Virus record (IMG/VR): IMGVR_UViG_3300045283_000399 | Coordinates: 1 to 23,770 of that record | Strand: one strand, 5' to 3' | DNA: 23,770 nucleotides | Source: a virus | Shown here: positions 6,163 through 11,926 of the stretch, one piece after another | How positions within the stretch are numbered: the stretch's first letter is position 1 | Layout of the letters: each line of letters starts with the position of its first letter | The notes under the pieces: generated by a model | Databases searched by the model: none | What the model was told of the DNA's origin: nothing | Seen by the model: only the letters and a program-made list of their open reading frames with translations | Position numbers and translations under genes: made by a program

Positions 6163-6194
6163 CCAGGGCCGGCGTCTCGCATCGCCGACCCTGG
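6163..6194 (-). terminator. 12-bp hairpin downstream of the tRNA-like sequence
   Basis: CCAGGGCCGGCG (6163-6174) pairs with CGCCGACCCTGG (6183-6194) with one mismatch and an 8-base loop. On the minus strand it lies just after the 3' end of the tRNA-like element and could end its transcript, although no T run follows. Confidence 0.45.
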
Positions 6195-6199
6195 CGGGG

Positions 6200-6277
6200 T
6201 GCTCCGCCTCGGAGTCGAACCGAGTACCATCAGGGTGCGAGCGCTCTCCCGGACATGGCCGATCCGCTGGACGAAGC
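6200..6277 (-). tRNA. tRNA-like sequence (degenerate tRNA or attachment-site remnant)
   Basis: On the minus strand the 3' half is convincing. It has a T arm CTCGG-TTCGACT-CCGAG, followed by GCGGAGC, A and CC. Seventy bases upstream GCTTCGT can pair with GCGGAGC over all seven positions, two of them G-U. A D-like arm (CGGA/TCCG with GG in the loop) is present but oddly spaced. I could not fold a five-pair anticodon stem with U33, so no anticodon is assigned. It may be a decayed tRNA, a tRNA mimic, or the tRNA 3' end of an att site; no integrase gene is visible. Confidence 0.3.
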
Positions 6278-6370
6278 TCGGCGATCTGGCTAGATCGTCG
6301 TCGGTCGGTACGATCCGCGGGGTCGCCCGCCGACCCAGTCGGTTGAATCGGTCGGCGGGCTCATACTTGG

Positions 6371-6760
6371 GTGATGCCGCATTCGAAGCTCAGACTGTGT
6401 GCACACGGTCGATGTCCAAACCACGTCGCCAAGCCCGGCGACATTCACTGTTCCGACCACGCCGACGTCACGACGCTCACGATCCGCGGCAGTTCGAGGG
6501 CCTGGCGGCGAGCGCGTCTGGTGCGCATCGAGGCCCAGTTTGGGATCTGCTGGGAGGCCACCTGCATGTGGCCCGTGGAGGAGGTCGACCACCTGCATGG
6601 GCGGACCGACGATTCGCCCGAGAGCCTGAGGGGACTGTGCTCGGCGCACCACCGTCAGCGGCACTATGGCGGTGGCATCGTCTTCAAGCCCGAGGGCTGG
6701 CGTCCCGACGTTCGGCCTCGGCCGCCTGAGTCATACGACCTCGACGGTTCGGTGGGGTAG
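6371..6760 (+). CDS. HNH endonuclease with N-terminal Cys/His knuckle (129 aa)
   Basis: GTG at 6371 or ATG at 6374. The N-terminus has a Cys/His pattern (CAHGRCPNH ... HCSDH). A basic helix (RAWRRARLVRIEAQFG) leads into the nuclease core: CWEATC, VEEVDHLHG (the conserved Asp-His of the beta strand), then SPESLRGLCSAHHRQRH with the Asn-like position replaced by SLRGLC and a following HH. This layout matches small phage HNH nucleases, which in cos phages sit beside the terminase and assist packaging. Here no terminase is present, so it could serve packaging with a partner's terminase, or act as a free-standing homing or replication nuclease. The 3' end overlaps a convergent minus-strand gene by 30 bases. 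Confidence 0.8.
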   Translation: MMPHSKLRLCAHGRCPNHVAKPGDIHCSDHADVTTLTIRGSSRAWRRARLVRIEAQFGICWEATCMWPVEEVDHLHGRTDDSPESLRGLCSAHHRQRHYGGGIVFKPEGWRPDVRPRPPESYDLDGSVG

Positions 6761-6928
6761 ATGCGCCGAGGGCCGCCCCATGCTCGGGACGGCCCTCGAA
6801 ATAACGAGGATGCGGCAGGCGATAGGCTCTCCGAGCCAGCGGGCGGCCGTCTCGGGGTCCACCGTCCGACCCAGGCGGACGAGGTGGCGGATGTGCTCCC
6901 GATGGTAGTGGACTTCTTCGCCTTTCAT
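6731..6928 (-). CDS. Small helical protein, possible HTH (65 aa)
   Basis: The ATG at 6928 overlaps the DUF3631 gene stop (ATGA), preceded by a purine-rich AGAGGG. The N-terminal half is basic with several histidines (VHYHREHIRHLVRLG). The segment VDPETAARWLGEPIACRIL has the spacing of a short helix-turn-helix (helix, turn at Gly, helix), so DNA binding is possible but unproven. The C-terminal 15 residues overlap a strong hairpin and the end of the convergent HNH gene. It is the last gene of the minus-strand trio with the ATPase and membrane protein, and may act with the ATPase. Confidence 0.6.
   Translation of the reverse strand: MKGEEVHYHREHIRHLVRLGRTVDPETAARWLGEPIACRILVISRAVPSMGRPSAHLPHRTVEVV
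6768..6797 (+). terminator. Hairpin after the HNH gene
   Basis: GAGGGCCG (6768-6775) pairs with CGGCCCTC (6790-6797), with additional C/G pairing inside the loop. It begins eight bases after the HNH stop. No T run follows on either strand; it lies in the last codons of the convergent gene, so it would act on the plus-strand transcript only if it stops polymerase. Confidence 0.5.
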
Positions 6929-8295
6929 CCCTCTCGTTGGTCGAAGGGTCTAGCTATCGAATGCAAGTGGCAGGGTAGTAGCGGCTCAGTCGACCACAAG
7001 TTTCCATAGTGTTTCGCGTCCTGCGTCCCACCGTTCCACAGTGAGACCAGGTCGCGGGCATAGTAGCCGTTGAATTGCTCGCCGCCACGTCCGCCCCGAG
7101 TCAGGTTGTGAGAGAGGACGCCTAGCTTGGCCAGCGCGTTGGCGACCGCGCGCTGGGTCATGTTGATACCGTTCACCGCCAGCCCGTCCACGATCTCACG
7201 GTTCCAGACCGAGTCTCGGTCACCCAGGGTCGATCGAACGACGGCCAGGAACGCGTCGGCGGTGGTCTCGATGTGGGTTTCCGCCAGCGTCGTGCAGGCT
7301 TCCACGGCTTGGGCCAGGATGTCGGGTCCGGCGAGTTGGGCGATGGCTAGGAGTGGGCGCCAGACGAGACCGGTGCGGGCCGCCGGCAGCTCCGGCGAGA
7401 TGGCCGTCAGCGGGTCCCTCACGTATTCCAGCCAGCCCATGATCCGGGTGCGGAGTCCGTCGGCCAGGGGAACGACCTCGTCGAGGTCGTAGCGCCGCTT
7501 GTCGCGCAACTCGTCCGAGCTGGCGCGCCGGAGTCGGATGGTCACAGTTCGCGTGTAGAGGTCTGGGGGGATCGACTCTCCGAGGCCAGCCATGATCGCC
7601 AGCGAGTAGATGTTGTACTCGATGTTCTTGCCTCGGCCGGCGGTGCGAGTGACCCGGGAGCCCTTGCCGTAGCCTCGGTTGAGGATCGAGCAGACCTGTC
7701 CGCCGGCCTTGCCTGACGCCATCAGGCCGAACAGCTTGTCGACCTCGTCGATGTAGATGATGTGCCGGGGCGTGGCGTGCGCCGTGGTGAACACGGCCGC
7801 CGGAGTGGCTGAGGAGTGGTCCACGTAATCGACGCCGAGCCGGGCCACGAGGTCGGCCAGCGTGGTCTTGCCGTTGACCGCTTCGGGCGAGAGGATGCCC
7901 AGACGGGGCGTGTAGCTCCACAGGTCGTGGCAGTGGGAGTGCAGCGCCCAGAGTGAGCAGGCCAGGCGTTGAGCGTCGCTCATGACCATGTACCGGTTCA
8001 GGTAGGCGTCGATCTCGGCCAGCCGCGCGCGAGTCACGGCGGCCGGCGAGGTCGGATCGTCGTCTGTGTAGGACGCAGGACGCGGCTTGACTGGCGTGGG
8101 CATGGGGATCTCCTCGGGGTCGAGGGCTTCCCACTCGGCCTTTGTGATGGCGGAACGGCCGGTCTTGAGGGCGGCCCTGATCAGGTTGGCGGACGTGCGA
8201 GTCTCGGTCCCGATCCTCACTTTGCCGCCGGGACCTGAGCCGCTGACGACGAACGGACGACCGCTCGCTGAGTTGGTGAGGATGCGGTAGCTCAT
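6925..8295 (-). CDS. DUF3631-family P-loop ATPase (456 aa)
   Basis: The ATG at 8295 overlaps the stop of the membrane-protein gene as TGATG. Residues about 116-190 carry the family core: LWALHSHCHDLWSYTPRLGI, a Walker A-like SPEAVNGKTTL (136-146), and Walker B IIYIDEVD (179-186). A segment with LNRGYGKGSRVTRT and then SLAIMAGLGESIPPDLYTRTVTIRLRR matches the order of motifs in DUF3631 proteins. These are AAA-like ATPases usually found fused to or near phage primases. The N-terminal 85 residues are not recognised. The C-terminal part resembles a winged-helix region (MTQRAVANALAKLGVLSHN). It is a second probable helicase-type ATPase, transcribed opposite to the primase-polymerase. It may support replication or regulate copy number; the role is inferred. 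Confidence 0.8.
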   Translation of the reverse strand: MSYRILTNSASGRPFVVSGSGPGGKVRIGTETRTSANLIRAALKTGRSAITKAEWEALDPEEIPMPTPVKPRPASYTDDDPTSPAAVTRARLAEIDAYLNRYMVMSDAQRLACSLWALHSHCHDLWSYTPRLGILSPEAVNGKTTLADLVARLGVDYVDHSSATPAAVFTTAHATPRHIIYIDEVDKLFGLMASGKAGGQVCSILNRGYGKGSRVTRTAGRGKNIEYNIYSLAIMAGLGESIPPDLYTRTVTIRLRRASSDELRDKRRYDLDEVVPLADGLRTRIMGWLEYVRDPLTAISPELPAARTGLVWRPLLAIAQLAGPDILAQAVEACTTLAETHIETTADAFLAVVRSTLGDRDSVWNREIVDGLAVNGINMTQRAVANALAKLGVLSHNLTRGGRGGEQFNGYYARDLVSLWNGGTQDAKHYGNLWSTEPLLPCHLHSIARPFDQREG

Positions 8296-8576
8296 CAGTG
8301 ACCAGCCGAGCCGATGGCGGCCAGCACCATGAAGCCGATGACCAGGGCCACGACAACCAGGACGGGCGCCAGGCAGCAGGCGCCGATGCCAGCTCCCGCG
8401 CCGGCAACGATGCTGTTGCCGGCGCTCATGGGTCGGACGTAGACGGGCGGCTGCGTCGGGTACGTCGGTCCCTCGAACTGCGTCACGACGTCTTCTCGAT
8501 GGGCGGACACACGCGTGGCGGGGGTGGGGGTGAGGTTCATGGTGCCATCGTCCCATGCGCTCGCTCTGTTAGCCAT
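8295..8576 (-). CDS. Small single-span membrane protein (up to 93 aa)
   Basis: Two possible starts: the ATG at 8576 (93 aa) and the ATG at 8540 (81 aa, beginning MNLTPTPATRVS); neither has a strong ribosome binding site. The N-terminal part is polar and Pro-rich. The C-terminal third has small residues and CC (AGAGAGIGACC), then one long hydrophobic span (LAPVLVVVALVIGFMVLAAIG), and ends in Ser-Ala-Gly-His. Topology would be a single transmembrane anchor near the C-terminus. A holin is conceivable from size, but there is no endolysin and the gene is coupled to an ATPase, so a membrane anchor for that ATPase is equally likely. No family is recognised. Confidence 0.65.
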   Translation of the reverse strand: MANRASAWDDGTMNLTPTPATRVSAHREDVVTQFEGPTYPTQPPVYVRPMSAGNSIVAGAGAGIGACCLAPVLVVVALVIGFMVLAAIGSAGH

Positions 8577-8626
8577 GGTGCATGCGTGCGCACATCATGA
8601 CAACTGTCCTACCATAGTTCGTCACT

Positions 8627-8647
8627 CACTACCGGCGACCAGTAGTG
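8627..8647. promoter_or_regulatory. Inverted repeat, possible operator
   Basis: CACTAC, nine bases, GTAGTG: a perfect six-base dyad that ends eleven bases upstream of the -35 box at 8659. Its size and position suit a dimeric regulator of the divergent promoters. No matching regulator can be named. Confidence 0.4.
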
Positions 8648-8658
8648 TCTACTGTCGC

Positions 8659-8687
8659 TTGACGAACATACTAATCGCCGCTAGTTT
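8659..8687 (+). promoter_or_regulatory. Promoter for the structural-gene operon
   Basis: TTGACG (8659-8664), a 17-base spacer, and TAGTTT (8682-8687) match a housekeeping-type promoter with good spacing. It would give a leader of roughly 170 bases before the first gene at 8868. Confidence 0.5.
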
Positions 8688-8867
8688 CTCAGGGGAGGGT
8701 CGGTCGGCGGCCAGCGTTCCGGTCTCGCTTTTGTTCCCGCAGGTTCTGTAAAACGTAACTGCTCCGTACACGGTACACTGCCGTTTACACGACTAATTCG
8801 CAGTAGTTCTGCGCTGTGAACGCGGACTATTGCGACATAGTTGTAGAGATTTGCCAGTAAATCAAGT

Positions 8868-9194
8868 ATGCTCTCGATCGTGAGATGGGGCGGCGCGACA
8901 AACGAGGGCGACGACCTGTTGGTGGTGCTGGCGGTCGACGACAACGATCGGCTACACGTCGTCGTCGATCAGAACCATCCGGTCGTCGAGGGCCGGGACA
9001 CGAGCGGCCCGTTGCCGGGCATGCCGCCGATGCGACCGGAGGTCGGGACCATCGACTTCCTGCTGCCTGGCTACGGCGACTCCTGGGCGATCTGGACCTC
9101 CTCGACCTGGGAGGGGGAGCCGTCCGACGTCGTGGTTTGCTCGCGCATGGACGTCATCGACTGGCTCGCTGGCGCAGAAACGATCCCCGTTTAG
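8868..9194 (+). CDS. Hypothetical protein, first gene of the late operon (108 aa)
   Basis: ATG at 8868 without a clear ribosome binding site. The protein is acidic with alternating beta-type segments: DDLLVVLAVDDNDRLHVVVD, then EVGTIDFLLPGYGDSWAIW, and ends with SDVVVCSRMDVIDWLAG. It could be a small beta-rich domain. No family is recognised. It occupies the place where the terminase or capsid genes of a siphophage would be expected, but it is far too short for either and carries none of their motifs. Confidence 0.6.
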   Translation: MLSIVRWGGATNEGDDLLVVLAVDDNDRLHVVVDQNHPVVEGRDTSGPLPGMPPMRPEVGTIDFLLPGYGDSWAIWTSSTWEGEPSDVVVCSRMDVIDWLAGAETIPV

Positions 9195-9207
9195 TACGTC
9201 GGCGGGT

Positions 9208-9438
9208 ATGCTGCTCGATATGCCGATCACCACGCGTTCGTTCCGTGGTCGCCCCGAGGTCCGATCGGATGCATCGTCCGGTCGCACCAACCCGATGGGC
9301 GGCGGTCCGCTTCCCGGCAACCCGGCGCCGGACAACGGCGACGAGTCCGACGTCGACGTCGTGAACCCGGCCGTTCAGACCGCCCCGCCGGAGCTGTTCG
9401 GCGGTCAGCGGACGAATCTCGGCCGCAACACCGCCTGA
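9208..9438 (+). CDS. Small disordered protein before the neck genes (up to 76 aa)
   Basis: ATG at 9208, or ATG at 9223 giving MPITTRSFRGRPEVRS at the start. The protein is rich in Gly, Pro, Asp and Asn, lacks hydrophobic blocks and is probably disordered. It ends three bases before the gp10-like gene, so it belongs to the structural operon. It could be a remnant of a head-region gene, a small accessory virion protein, or a scaffold-like peptide. There is no motif evidence for any of these. Confidence 0.5.
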   Translation: MLLDMPITTRSFRGRPEVRSDASSGRTNPMGGGPLPGNPAPDNGDESDVDVVNPAVQTAPPELFGGQRTNLGRNTA

Positions 9439-9440
9439 CG

Positions 9441-9854
9441 ATGGCGGTCAGGGTCACCGTCGAGACGTCTGGTCTGCGTGAGATGCAGGCCAGCCTCGAC
9501 CGCGCCATCGCCGACCTGCCCCTCGCCGGCCAGGCCGAGTTGGCCGAGGGCGCCATCGCCGTGTTCGCGGCCTCGGAGGCCGTCGTGCCCCGCGACAAGG
9601 GTGGGTTGGCGGCGACCGGCCGCATCACGCCGATCGAGGGCGGTTACGAGGTCGCGTACGGCGGCGGCCCGATCTCCTACGCCGCGATCACCCACTGGGC
9701 TCAGCGAACACGTCACGGCGACAGGCGATATCCGTACACGATCCATCCGCCGGGAGAGCACGCCTGGTTGTGGAGGACCGGCGCCCGACTCGGTCCAGGC
9801 ATTCAGCGGCGCGTCATCGCGGCGGTCGAGCGAGCGGCCAGGGGGGAGCTGTGA
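9441..9854 (+). CDS. HK97 gp10-like tail/neck completion protein (137 aa)
   Basis: ATG at 9441. An N-terminal helical segment (LREMQASLDRAIADL) is followed by the family signature region: AVVPRDKGGLAATGRI (promise of the V.TG.L..S pattern), a beta hairpin EVAYGGGPISYAAITHW, and HPPGEHAWLW, ending in a helix. This order is characteristic of HK97 gp10-type proteins, which act at the head-tail interface as tail completion or stopper components. In most siphophages this gene follows the connector and adaptor genes; here it precedes them. The next gene begins with an overlapping GTG. Confidence 0.75.
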   Translation: MAVRVTVETSGLREMQASLDRAIADLPLAGQAELAEGAIAVFAASEAVVPRDKGGLAATGRITPIEGGYEVAYGGGPISYAAITHWAQRTRHGDRRYPYTIHPPGEHAWLWRTGARLGPGIQRRVIAAVERAARGEL

Positions 9855-10450
9855 GACGTGTCCTTGTGACCGCCCCTGCCGTCGAACCGCTTTCGTTGGC
9901 GGACGCCAAGTCGCATCTGCGCATCTCGGCGTCCGACACGAGCGAAGATGCGTACATCGCCAACCTCATCGTCGCTGCTCGTCAGTTCGTAGAGGCTCCC
10001 ATTGCGCCGGGGCTCGACATCGCCATCGTCACTCAGGTATGGGATCTCTTCTTCGACGAGTTCCCGTCCTCGCCGCTCGAATACATCGATCTGTCGCCGC
10101 CGCCGTTGCAGTCCGTCGTCTCGGTTCGCTATACCGACGTCGTCAATGGCCTGACCACGATCACGTTGCCGAACGCCGCGTTCATCGTGGACGGCGGCGT
10201 TGCGCGCGACGCTCGGCTGGTGGCGGCTACGGGCTGGCCGACGGCTTCCTTGCCTCGCGCCGACGGCGTCGTGGTCAGGATCAAGGTCGGGTTCGGTGAT
10301 GTGGCGGCGGCCGTCCCCGAGGCCATGGTGATCATCCTGCTCCAGTTGGTGGCGGCGATGCATCGCAACCGAGGAGACGACCCAGCCTCGTTCGTTCCGC
10401 CGGCCTTCGAGTATCTGTCCAGCGTCTTCAGGGGGATGGGCTTTGCGTAG
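9851..10450 (+). CDS. gp6-like head-tail connector (199 aa)
   Basis: GTG at 9851 overlaps the previous stop (GTGA). The N-terminus carries the connector signature PLSLADAKSHLRISASDTSEDAYIANLIVAARQFVE (positions about 14-49), in short a SLADAKxHLR helix followed by EDAYIxxLIxAAR. A central beta-rich insertion and a C-terminal helical segment (VPEAMVIILLQLVAAMHRNRG) follow. The family (HK97 gp6, phage QLRG/gp6-like) forms the ring that docks onto the portal after DNA packaging. Its presence implies a DNA-filled capsid from some source. At 199 residues it is slightly longer than the core family because of the central insertion. Confidence 0.85.
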   Translation: MRRVLVTAPAVEPLSLADAKSHLRISASDTSEDAYIANLIVAARQFVEAPIAPGLDIAIVTQVWDLFFDEFPSSPLEYIDLSPPPLQSVVSVRYTDVVNGLTTITLPNAAFIVDGGVARDARLVAATGWPTASLPRADGVVVRIKVGFGDVAAAVPEAMVIILLQLVAAMHRNRGDDPASFVPPAFEYLSSVFRGMGFA

Positions 10451-10826
10451 CGCCGTCCCACGTTTCACGTCTCACGGTTCGAGGTTCGACATCGGACGCA
10501 TGCGCGACCTCGTCACGATCCAGACCCGCGCCGGCACGCCGGACGGCCAGGGCGGCCTGACTGAGGCTTGGACGACTGTCGACCAGGTCCGCGCCAACGT
10601 CCGAGGTCACAGCGGCACCGAGACGTTTGTGGTCGGCCAGCAGACGTACTCCGTGAATTTCACGATCTCGATGCGCTGGCGGTCCGACCTGACGCCGGCC
10701 AAGCGTCTGTTGTGGCTCGACGGCGCCGTGACGCGAACGCTGGACATCGTCTCGGTTGTCAATCCCGACGGGCTCCACGTCGAGGCTCTGATCACGGCCG
10801 TAGAACACACACCGGCGGCGCCATGA
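10443..10826 (+). CDS. Head-tail adaptor, SPP1 gp16-like (127 aa)
   Basis: TTG at 10443 overlaps the connector gene; an ATG at 10500 would remove the conserved IGRMRD segment partly, so the upstream start is preferred. The family pattern is clear: IGRMRDLVTIQTR, DGQGGLTEAWTTV, VRANVRGHSGTETFVVGQQ, ISMRW, and a C-terminal beta strand with the AVEHT end. These proteins close the connector and prepare it for tail attachment. The stop overlaps an ATG of a 35-codon frame. Confidence 0.82.
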   Translation: MRSAVPRFTSHGSRFDIGRMRDLVTIQTRAGTPDGQGGLTEAWTTVDQVRANVRGHSGTETFVVGQQTYSVNFTISMRWRSDLTPAKRLLWLDGAVTRTLDIVSVVNPDGLHVEALITAVEHTPAAP

Positions 10827-10930
10827 CAACTGATAACGTCCGGCCGCTCATCGGCTATGGTACTCACACACTCAATGGCTGCCGGACGCCCGTACATTGT
10901 AGCACGCACCAGGGGAGGGCGTACAGTTGA
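10823..10930 (+). CDS. Mini-gene with Cys/His motif bridging adaptor and chaperone (35 aa)
   Basis: The ATG overlaps the adaptor stop (ATGA), and the TGA at 10928-10930 overlaps the TTG start of the chaperone gene. The translation is MTTDNVRPLIGYGTHTLNG followed by a compact CRTPVHCSTH. The Cys-Cys and His-His pairs are reminiscent of a minimal zinc knuckle. The exact overlap at both ends suggests that it is translated; whether the peptide has a function or only relays ribosomes is open. Confidence 0.5.
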   Translation: MTTDNVRPLIGYGTHTLNGCRTPVHCSTHQGRAYS

Positions 10931-11325
10931 GCTTCTTCGTCGTTCCGTCCGTCAAGCGGGTGACCCTCCCCTCCGACCCCAATGCGTGGATCGAGCTGAA
11001 ATGTGAACTCTCGGTCTCCGAACAGAAGAAGATGGAAGGCGCGCTGGTGACCACCGGCCAGCAGAGCGCCGACGGCACAACGCCCGCATTCGGGGTTGAC
11101 GCGTGGGCGTATTACCTCGCGCGCCTGTCCGCCTACGTCGTGGCCTGGAATTTCACAGACCCCGATGATCGGCCGGTGCCAGTCTCGGTCGGCACGTTGT
11201 CCGCCCTTCGAACCGAAATCGCCGAAGAGATGACGCGCCTGATCGACGAACACATCGCCGCGCAGGAAGCCGAGCGCAGAACAATCCCTTTTCCCAATCG
11301 CTCGAAACGGCGGTCGCAATCATGA
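10927..11325 (+). CDS. Tail assembly chaperone, G-type product (132 aa)
   Basis: TTG start preceded at seven bases by a strong ribosome binding site (AGGGGAGGG). The sequence fits siphophage tail chaperones: an N-terminal beta strand region (VKRVTLPSDPNAWIELKCEL), a central helix with AYYLARLSAYVVAW, the NFTDPDDRPVPVSVGTLSAL block, and IAEEMTRLIDEHIAAQEAE. A consensus slippery heptamer lies ten codons before the stop. In lambda-like phages the G and GT products hold the tape measure protein during tail assembly. The gene is normally between tail tube and tape measure genes; here it lies before the tail terminator. Confidence 0.75.
   Translation: MSFFVVPSVKRVTLPSDPNAWIELKCELSVSEQKKMEGALVTTGQQSADGTTPAFGVDAWAYYLARLSAYVVAWNFTDPDDRPVPVSVGTLSALRTEIAEEMTRLIDEHIAAQEAERRTIPFPNRSKRRSQS
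11286..11292 (+). promoter_or_regulatory. -1 frameshift slippery site of the tail chaperone
   Basis: CCCTTTT in the correct phase (C CCT TTT), matching X XXY YYZ. Slipping back one base moves from the frame of the 10927 gene to the frame that is open to 11444 and encodes a typical GT-like C-terminus. The expected fusion is 172 residues. Confidence 0.75.
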
Positions 11326-11444
11326 GGGTGATGCGCTGGGATTGGCAGCAGTACAACTCGACTCCGGTGTTCGTCATCGACGAGATTATCCGCCAACTCA
11401 ACAATGAGTCCGAGGACTCGGCGTCGGCGGAGGGCTGGGAATGA
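11292..11444 (+). CDS. Tail assembly chaperone T extension, made by -1 frameshift (50 codons)
   Basis: After the slip the frame reads SQSLETAVAIMRVMRWDWQQ and goes on with YNSTPVFVIDEIIRQLNNE, ending at the TGA at 11442-11444. The W.W.QY..TP..V.DEI...L pattern is the recurrent signature of the second chaperone part in actinophages. An ATG at 11322 overlapping the first stop (ATGA) could also start a 40-residue free form. The end overlaps the ATG of the terminator gene. The product is the frameshifted long chaperone that contacts the tape measure. Confidence 0.75.
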   Translation, partial: SQSLETAVAIMRVMRWDWQQYNSTPVFVIDEIIRQLNNESEDSASAEGWE

Positions 11445-11926
11445 CCCTCAACGCGTCGACCCTCGCATTGACCGTTACGCCGGAGGCCCCAACGATGACT
11501 GACGGCTCGCGGCGGACCGCGATTGGCGCCGTTCAGGCCGCCGTCTACGCGCACCTCGTCGCGGACGTCGCGCTGGCCGACCTCGCTCCGGTCCTCGACT
11601 TCGTGCCCGAGGGGACGGCGTTTCCTTACGTCGAACTGAGCGAGTTTGTCGAGCTGCCGGACTCGACATTGGGAACCCAGGGGCGGTCGGTGCTGGTCAC
11701 GGTGTTTGCCTGGTCGCAGCAGCCGGGGTTCCTGTTGCTCGAACGGATCATCGACAACCTCATGCGGTTGCTGGACGAGGACCAGATCGCGGACGTCGCG
11801 GGGTCCGGTTGGACGGTGTTCGACAATGAGGTCGTTCGCTCTGAGGTCGTTCGCTTGCCAGACGGCGTGACGAGACAAGCGGCCGTCCAAGTTCGTGTCA
11901 GCGCTGCCAGGGTGGACCCGGGCTGA
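11441..11926 (+). CDS. Tail terminator, DUF3168-like (161 aa)
   Basis: The ATG at 11441 overlaps the chaperone stop and has GGAGGG eight bases upstream; an internal ATG at 11495 (MTDGSRRTAIGAVQAAVYAHL) may be the family's normal start. The core matches DUF3168: AVQAAVYAHLVADVALADL, a VLDFVPEGTAFPYVELSEF beta block, TLGTQGRSVLVTVFAWSQQPG, the helix LLERIIDNLMRLLDED, then a final sheet. Proteins of this family cap the growing tail tube and join tail to neck. The extra N-terminal 18 residues are unusual. The stop overlaps the portal gene start. Confidence 0.75.
   Translation: MTLNASTLALTVTPEAPTMTDGSRRTAIGAVQAAVYAHLVADVALADLAPVLDFVPEGTAFPYVELSEFVELPDSTLGTQGRSVLVTVFAWSQQPGFLLLERIIDNLMRLLDEDQIADVAGSGWTVFDNEVVRSEVVRLPDGVTRQAAVQVRVSAARVDPG

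Larger units (their letters stand above)
6037..6370. other. Gap between origin repeats and the HNH gene
   Basis: No firm protein gene. An ATG at 6097 with GGAG about ten bases upstream opens a frame (MTEFKVAAEWSPISEEGLM) that runs on to 6729 over the HNH gene. Its later residues look like antisense or off-frame translation, so at most a short or decayed gene starts here. The gap also holds the hairpin at 6163-6194 and the tRNA-like sequence at 6200-6277. Confidence 0.5.
8577..8867. promoter_or_regulatory. Divergent control region of the late operon and the ATPase operon
   Basis: A gap of about 290 bases without a gene, less GC-rich than its surroundings. It separates the minus-strand membrane/ATPase genes from the plus-strand structural operon. 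It contains the inverted repeat at 8627-8647 and the promoter-like sequence at 8659-8687. Further downstream short words recur (GTACAC / GGTACAC near 8766-8778; GTAGTT near 8812 and 8840), possibly additional protein sites. No terminator is visible. Confidence 0.55.

Noticed and set aside
3465-6230. 921-codon open frame on the minus strand opposite the replication gene
   Set aside because: It is antisense to a protein with clear PrimPol and Walker motifs. Its translation is Arg/His/Pro-rich and it runs into the origin repeats. Long antisense frames are expected at this base composition.
8295-8576. Holin
   Set aside because: There is one hydrophobic span, but no endolysin gene exists in the unit and the gene is coupled to an ATPase gene, so a lysis role is not supported.
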